Source: Hericium rajendrae
Lineage: Eukaryota > Basidiomycota > Agaricomycetes > Russulales > Hericiaceae
Length of the DNA stretch: 64,000 bases
NCBI GenBank assembly: GCA_033439255.1
Contig: CM065879.1
Span: 600,501 to 664,500 of the forward strand
Direction of reading: 5' to 3'
Numbering within the stretch: the first letter of the stretch is position 1; each line of letters starts with the position of its first letter. The position numbers and the translations under genes were made by a program. Below the pieces are notes generated by a model. That model searched no databases and was not told the DNA's origin. It saw only the letters and a program-made list of their open reading frames with translations. Shown one piece after another: positions 59,401 to 64,000 of the stretch.

Positions 59401-60273
59401 GTTCAGCGGGAGGCCGCTGCGATGCGCCCGACCAATGATCACTCGGAGAGCGCTTTCGGCAAGCTCCGCCAATCGTATCGTGCCCGTCCATCGCTATCGC
59501 TATATATGCGTAACGCGAAGCTTCTGCACAAGCACAATTCAACAGAGGAGTGGTGGGACATACATAGGACAGAAGAGCTTGAGGCTTTTGTTCGAAAGGA
59601 GGCTCGCACATTGGATACAGGAGCTGCAGAAAAGGTGATAAGGGGCGAGCTTTCAGCGACGAAGAAGCGTAAGGCTCAGGAGGAGCTGATAGTGCGTGAA
59701 AAGAAGCGCGTGAAGCGCGACGAGTATAAGGCGAAGGTGGACGCGATCACGTCCATCCTTGATCCCGCATACTGGAGCAAACCTGCGAACTTCAAGATTA
59801 TCACCGGGCAGGCCATTCGCCTTCAGCTTGCTTGGCTTCGAGCACGAGGAGTTGCGGTGCCAACTGGCTTAGCTGACAAGACGAAAATACCCGCTTTGCA
59901 AGGCTTGGTGGACGTTCTGCGAGGCTTGTCACCCGAAATCATTGTCAGACTTACAGAGAACACTTCTATAGATGATTCTGTAGCATAATAACCCTTCCAA
60001 TCCTGCATTTGCATACTCTACACACTTTATATACCTCATAGTTCGAGATGTTCATAGCTTATACACACTTTTGACTTTGAACTGCTCATTGGCTGGCATT
60101 CTCCTTCTACACTCATATTGAATGCATGCTAATGTTCACTCTGTAATTTTTTCGGGGCATTCTGAGGGATGTAGCAGGTAGGAAAGCGCAACGAAACATT
60201 TTTGGTCCACCTTTTCGACGCGAATCTGGTCACGTGCACAGGACGCTTTTCGAACCGAGGTTGCTCCTAGTCA
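56443..60273 (+). mobile_element. DNA transposon of unassigned superfamily, with 7-bp target duplication
   Basis: The element is 3,831 bp. It begins TGACTAGGAGCAAC and ends with the inverse GTTGCTCCTAGTCA, followed inward by looser inverted similarity (GCGTCC, CGCG(G/T)TC.AAAA). GCACCAG flanks it directly on both sides (56436-56442 and 60274-60280), a perfect 7-bp target duplication. It carries one spliced gene. Both the duplication and the open gene suggest a fairly recent arrival inside the GC-rich element. Confidence 0.85.
56933..59988 (+). CDS. Transposase-like protein of an unassigned DDE-type family
   Basis: Exons 56933-57298, 57347-57836 and 57896-59988 give 982 residues. The first intron (48 nt, in frame, no stop) is optional, and reading through gives 998. 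The N-terminal ~200 residues are Lys/Arg-rich (KKAVKKAVKKAVRK). The core has VSGDGTTHK (D292), TDHGSDEQKL (D396), a CxxH motif in WAGCGMHKELN (C501, H504) and RPTNDHSESAFG (E803), numbered with the intron removed. D, D, C(2)H and E in this order occur in several eukaryotic cut-and-paste transposases, for example MULE and Kolobok, so a DDE role is inferred. I know this as a family repeated widely in mushroom genomes but cannot name the superfamily. The C-terminus is basic. The frame is intact. Confidence 0.72.
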
Positions 60274-60280
60274 GCACCAG

Positions 60281-62306
60281 CTTGATGCGGCTCGGAAATT
60301 GCCGAACATCGGCGGCTGAAGGCCGAGATACCCGACGTTCGACGAGAGGAACGTTCGGGCAGGCATTCTGGATCGAATTGAGCAATTATTGGACATATCT
60401 CATGTATATACAGTTGAACTAGATTACTTCAAGAACTATCGGGGGACTGTGGCCAAAATTCGAGCCAGAACGAGCAAAATAGTGTAACCTTACAGTAACC
60501 CTAAGCTCGAATTTCCATAGAACTGGTTTCACTCCTTAGTCTTCTACTATGAACTCATGCGAGACGTTTTGTAATAGTATTCTTTACCTGCACACCAAGT
60601 TTCTATTATTTTTGAGATGATTCCAAAGTTTGAGGCCCGAATTACATCCGAAAAGACAGTCATAATCATCAAAAATCATGTATCCAGCCAGATCCCACCG
60701 ATCGAGACCCGTAGAAAATACATAAAAATATGAATACGTTAGGAGTGCATGCCGAAAGGTAGTGGCATACACCGATCTAGTGCTAGGGTCGGACGTGGAA
60801 CAGAAACGCGACTCGAATCTGATGTCCGGCGTGCCCGAGACGTCGATTCGAGCTCGACGCGTTCGGCATCATTGACAAGCGCCGTCCATTTTAGACGTGC
60901 TTATCAGTCCTTCACACACAGTACGTTTTCAGTAAATCGGATTCCTCTGAAACTTCGTATTCCTACTATTAAACTAGATCTACAGCTACTGTATTATTTG
61001 TAGACTTTAATAGAATTGTTTGGCCTTGACAATCGTCTTCGAAGTTGGCCAGCCTCGTTCGGTACCCTGTTCGGCAATTGCCGATCGGTGCCACAAGGCT
61101 CGTAGCCTCTCCTCTCCTCCTCTTCCTCCTCCTCCCATCAAGCGGGGATGCTCTAGGGCTCAATAGCCCACAAACTCGTAAGTGTTTCGATTACTTCTCC
61201 TATTTGCTCGGTTTGCTAACGAACTCTTCCTATTTCAGCCCGCCAACGCGCTGACGTGGCACTGCACGCAGCCAGAACCACACCCGCCCCCGTCCGCACA
61301 TTCCCCTCCCCCGCGCTCGTAAACGCGCGTTCGGCGTCGCCTGCACATTCGCGCACTCGCGCAATGCGACACACCACCCACCCGACAATTCCGCACGGGC
61401 CCTAGTGACCGCGCGTTCGCGCCAGGCCCCCCATCTCGACCCACCACTTCCCTCGCGCTTGCAAATGCGCGTTCGACGCCTCTCAGCGCCGTGAAGGCCC
61501 ACTCTCCAGCTCGCAAGGCCCCGCGCTCGCAAACGCGCATCACCAAGGTCTCTTGGAGTCGCGTGGAACGACTGCCGCCGACGCTCTCACCTCCACACCC
61601 CCTGCCCTACGTGCACGCTCGTTCGCGTTCACGCCAGACCCCTTCCACGCACAGAGGCCCGGAATCGACGCGCGCGGACCAGCAACACCGGCGTGCGGAT
61701 ACAAACTCTGCGTGCGCCCATCAAGGTACCTCCGCCCGCGCGTCGCAGCCCCTCCCGTACACGTACTACCGTGATGCGTCGCGGGAGCAGCAGCGCCAGC
61801 GTCCGACATCGGCACCGCGTCCGCGTGCTCCGCGCCGGTGCCCGCGCGATCCGGCATCGCGCCCGCGTGCTCCAGTGCGGCGTCCGCGTGTTTGTCCCAG
61901 CCCCGTGCCCGCCGTCCTAGCCCCGTGCCCGCGCGCTCCAGCTCCGCGCCCGCGCACTGCAATGCCCGCACCCACCGCATCCAGCCCCGCGCCCCCCGCA
62001 TCCAGCCCCGCGCCCGTCGTCCCAGGCCCGTGTCCGCCGTCCCAGTGCCGCGCCCGCGCCCGAGCACCCCACCCCGATCCTCGCGCATGCACCTCGCGCG
62101 CCCACTCCCGCGTGCGGGCGCTATCGGCGGTGCGCGGCTGATGTGCGGCCAGTGCAGCGGTCGGGCATGCGGAGCAGAACGAGCGCTTGCGCCCGACCGG
62201 CCCGCGGCACATACGCTCTAGTGCACGGCGTGTCCATGCAGCGCGGCGTAGGGGTGGAGCAGCACGAGCGGGCGCGGCGCAGCGTCGGCAGGGCGGGGAA
62301 TGGTAG
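60281..62306. other. Right arm of the GC-rich element, no gene supported
   Basis: 60281-61150 is AT-richer without coding signs. 61250-62300 is extremely GC-rich with Arg/Pro/Ala-biased open frames on both strands, which base composition explains. Confidence 0.5.
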
Positions 62307-62520
62307 GCGCCGGCGAGCGCGCGGCGAAACGCGGGGAAGCGCCGGCGAGCGCGCGATGAAGCGCGGGGAAGCGCCGGCGAGCGCGCGATGAAGCGCCGGG
62401 GAGCGCGCGATGAAGCGCCGGCGAGCGCACAGGGAAGCGCCGGCGAGCGCACAGGGAAGCGCCGGCGAGCGCACAGGGAAGCGCCGGCGAGCGCACAGGG
62501 AAGCGCCGGCGAGCGCGGAG
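62307..62520 (+). repeat. Tandem 22-bp GC-rich array near the right end
   Basis: Four exact 22-bp copies at 62415-62502 begin GCGCCGGCGAGCGCACAG. Variant copies with GCGATGAA in place of the ACAGGGAA end lie upstream to 62307. It sits about 210 bp inside the right end. Its inverse shares GCGCTCGCC/GCTCGCTC words with the left array. Confidence 0.9.
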
Positions 62521-62541
62521 GTAAGCTACTACCGTAACGGT

Positions 62542-62617
62542 GCCGAGATCCTTAAGATCTCGGCTCGATATGTTTTGTTTGGAATACCATATGTTTTCGC
62601 GGCACCCTGGGTGCCGC
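62542..62617. other. Two hairpins near the right end of the GC-rich element
   Basis: GCCGAGATC and GATCTCGGC (9-bp arms, 5-nt centre, 62542-62564) form one palindrome. GCGGCACCC and GGGTGCCGC (9-bp arms, 1-nt centre, 62599-62617) form a second. Both are perfect. They could be cruciform or protein-binding sites. Confidence 0.75.
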
Positions 62618-62619
62618 CT

Positions 62620-62730
62620 TATAAGTGTGAATTGTAATGTGCCCGGCGACTTGCAGGTAAGCAATTGCCGGGTTTTTTGTAATACGCCTCCGGCAATTTG
62701 CTGGAGATAATGTATTTAGGTGACTGGGAC
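62620..62730 (-). repeat. Right inverted end of the GC-rich element
   Basis: Inverse partner of 55179-55290. Confidence 0.7.
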
Positions 62731-64000
62731 ACCTCATGCACAGCAAGCGCGCGCTGCTCGTCTTCGATCCAGGGGAACAGGTTCTGCACGAGGTCCTGCA
62801 GAGGGGCTGTGCCCGTCAGGTGCAAGTCAGCGAAGGTGGCCCGATGGCCGCAGGGACTGCAGCTCAAACACGCACCGAGCGACTGCCGAGCGACAGAATA
62901 CGAAGTCGGGTCGCGGCCGTTGAACATGGCAGCACCGAGCAGGGCATCAAGGTGGAATGCCCGGTCGTAGCAGGGACGGTAGGAGCCGGTTTTGTCGCAC
63001 CAACCACCCATGGCCTTGGTGCCCTCGACAGATGCGCCATGGCTGCGCGTGTTCTGCGCGCCGTAGTGGCGCGTCGCGTGCGTGACCTTCGTGACCGAGA
63101 TGTCGTTTTCGATGTGGATCTTCTTGATGCGCTCGTAATGATCTACAGTTGAAGGTGGGGAGCAGGGTCAGCTGATGCAAGAGAAGGCCCACTTTCGAAC
63201 CAAGGGAGAGCTGCTTACTGTCGTAGCTCATGGACTGGTTGATGTCCTTGCCCTAGAACAGGTGATGCGCGTACCAGTCCCGGCGCCCGTACTGCCCGAA
63301 GCCTTTGTCCGAGAAGTCCGGTGCGAATGCAGGCACCGCCGCGGACTGCACATGGAAATGTGCCCAGAAAAGGAAAGCGACAGCGCCGACCGGGCAGAGC
63401 TCTACGAGCCGGTGTCGGATGACACCAGACTCGTCGACGCGTCCCTGCTGGTTGTGCTTTGCATTGTCCGAGTAGATCCCGAGGACCTGCCCCCCACCCA
63501 ACATGTGAGGATGGCCTTGAAGATTCGACAAGGGGGTACACGCACCGGCAGCTTGAAGTCTGCCCCAAGCTCGGGCAGGGGGACTTCCGACAGAAAAAGA
63601 TCGGACCACTGGATCATGCGCGCATTGTCCCCGCGGAAGGCCGTTCCGGCAGAGAGCAGCAGCATCGCACGGTCGCGGACGCTGCGTGCCGTCTGCTCGC
63701 CGGTCTTGCACTGGGACAGGCACCAGAGCGAGCACCGGTGCAGGTCCTCTGGCATGTAAGCATCTGCAGCGGCCGGCGAAGGCGGCGCGCGCGGGTGCGG
63801 ATAGTCAGCCACAGTCTGTACGATGCAGACCCGAAAGAGCACGAGGGCCGCAAGGGCCGCACGCGCACTCACCAGAAGAGGTGCCGCTGGCCTTGAGCAC
63901 ATTTGCTGTGTCCATGCGGGCGGGCTCCTTCTGCCAGGAGTTGCGCTCGAGGGTACGGATGCAGTCGTCTTGACGCAGCGGGCGTTGTGTGTCGGGGTCG
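62731..64000 (-). CDS. Crypton tyrosine recombinase, catalytic part (partial at both ends)
   Basis: The minus strand reads from beyond the window edge (exon 63873->64000), then 63546-63763 and further exons down to about 62731. The first catalytic Arg lies in SAGTAFRGDNARMIQWSDL. A body follows (YSDNAKHNQQGRVDESGVIRHR, FLFWAHFHVQ, GRRDWYAHHLF), then HxxR in THATRHYGAQNTRSHGAS and the Tyr region GSYRPCYDRAFHLDALLG. R, HxxR and Y are the tyrosine-recombinase set, and the flanking words are those of Cryptons. The protein is cut after HEVSQ by the GC-rich element, so this copy is not functional as one gene. Confidence 0.8.

Larger units (their letters stand above)
55179..62730. mobile_element. 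GC-rich inserted element with inverted ends, carrying a nested transposon
   Basis: The ends are inverted: GTCCCAG at 55179-55185 faces CTGGGAC at 62724-62730. Further in, CCAGCAAATTGCC, CGTATTACAAAA, GGCAATTGC/AGCAATTGC and GCACATTA(T/C)AATTC line up over about 110 bp. It interrupts the Crypton. Taking off the nested 3.8-kb transposon leaves about 3.7 kb of very GC-rich sequence with tandem arrays near both ends and no convincing gene of its own, so it is probably non-autonomous. An ACC on each side could be a 3-bp target duplication if one base slipped; this is not firm. Confidence 0.65.
53977..64000 (-). mobile_element. Crypton (tyrosine-recombinase DNA transposon), split by a 7.5-kb insertion and cut by the window edge
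   Basis: The minus strand carries the recombinase part at 62731-64000 and the matching C-terminal part at 53977-55178. The two are separated by a 7,552-bp element with inverted ends. Protein order fits Cryptons: recombinase with R, HxxR and Y, then a helical linker, then a GCR1_C-like DNA-binding domain. Its start lies beyond 64000. The Crypton ends themselves cannot be placed because Cryptons lack inverted repeats. Confidence 0.75.

Noticed and set aside
55170-62740. Target duplication of the GC-rich element
   Set aside because: ACC occurs on both sides but needs a one-base shift at one end; three bases are too few to be convincing.

Overview
This window is nuclear DNA of a mushroom-forming basidiomycete (Agaricomycetes), probably a polypore-like wood decayer. 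The evidence is dense 45-65 nt introns with GT/AG ends and CTRAC-type branch sites, agaricomycete-style F-box families, DUF5648 secreted proteins, a Crypton recombinase gene and other DNA transposons, next to ordinary fungal housekeeping genes. No viral or LTR-type element was recognised. All gene models are hand-spliced from frame continuity and splice sites; none was checked against transcripts.

Layout. 0.46-3.5 kb: an apparently whole Tc1/mariner-like transposon with near-identical terminal repeats and TA flanks. 4.1-8.8 kb: three tandem DUF5648 secreted proteins with a tRNA-Gly(GCC) between the first two. 9.2-11.1 kb: an F-box protein (minus). 11.9-13.3 kb: a decayed old-yellow-enzyme gene. 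14.25-25.97 kb: one giant 17-exon minus-strand gene for a protein of about 3,500 residues (Ser-rich, PH domain, Cys repeats, RS region, coiled coils, Pro-rich tail). 26.4-28.8 kb: RBX1 (RING of SCF ubiquitin ligases) and tubulin-folding cofactor C. 28.8-32.4 kb: decayed duplications, with a TBCC fragment and copies of a small Cys-rich gene. 32.8-33.9 kb: a SAM methyltransferase. 34.4-48.6 kb: a cluster of related F-box genes (three whole, one pseudogene, further fragments), into which a class II fructose-bisphosphate aldolase and a minus-strand kinase gene are set. 50-53 kb: divergent QCR8 and a DUF1308 (C7orf25-like) gene. 54-64 kb: a nest of mobile DNA. A Crypton-type tyrosine recombinase gene (minus) is split by a 7.5-kb GC-rich element with inverted ends, tandem arrays and hairpins, which itself carries a 3.8-kb DNA transposon with a 7-bp target duplication and an intact transposase-like protein that I cannot assign to a superfamily.

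The most exciting candidate system is at 43.1-45.2 kb. The gene encodes a fungal STAND-type N-terminal helical domain (the kind found on NLR-like proteins), then an intact IRE1-like kinase, then a KEN RNase fold. It has no signal peptide, luminal domain or membrane segment. The layout recalls RNase L (sensor-kinase-KEN) more than IRE1, but the RNase catalytic Asn, Lys and His are replaced, so it may signal without cutting RNA. The giant PH/RS scaffold and the unplaced 3.8-kb transposon are the next best leads.
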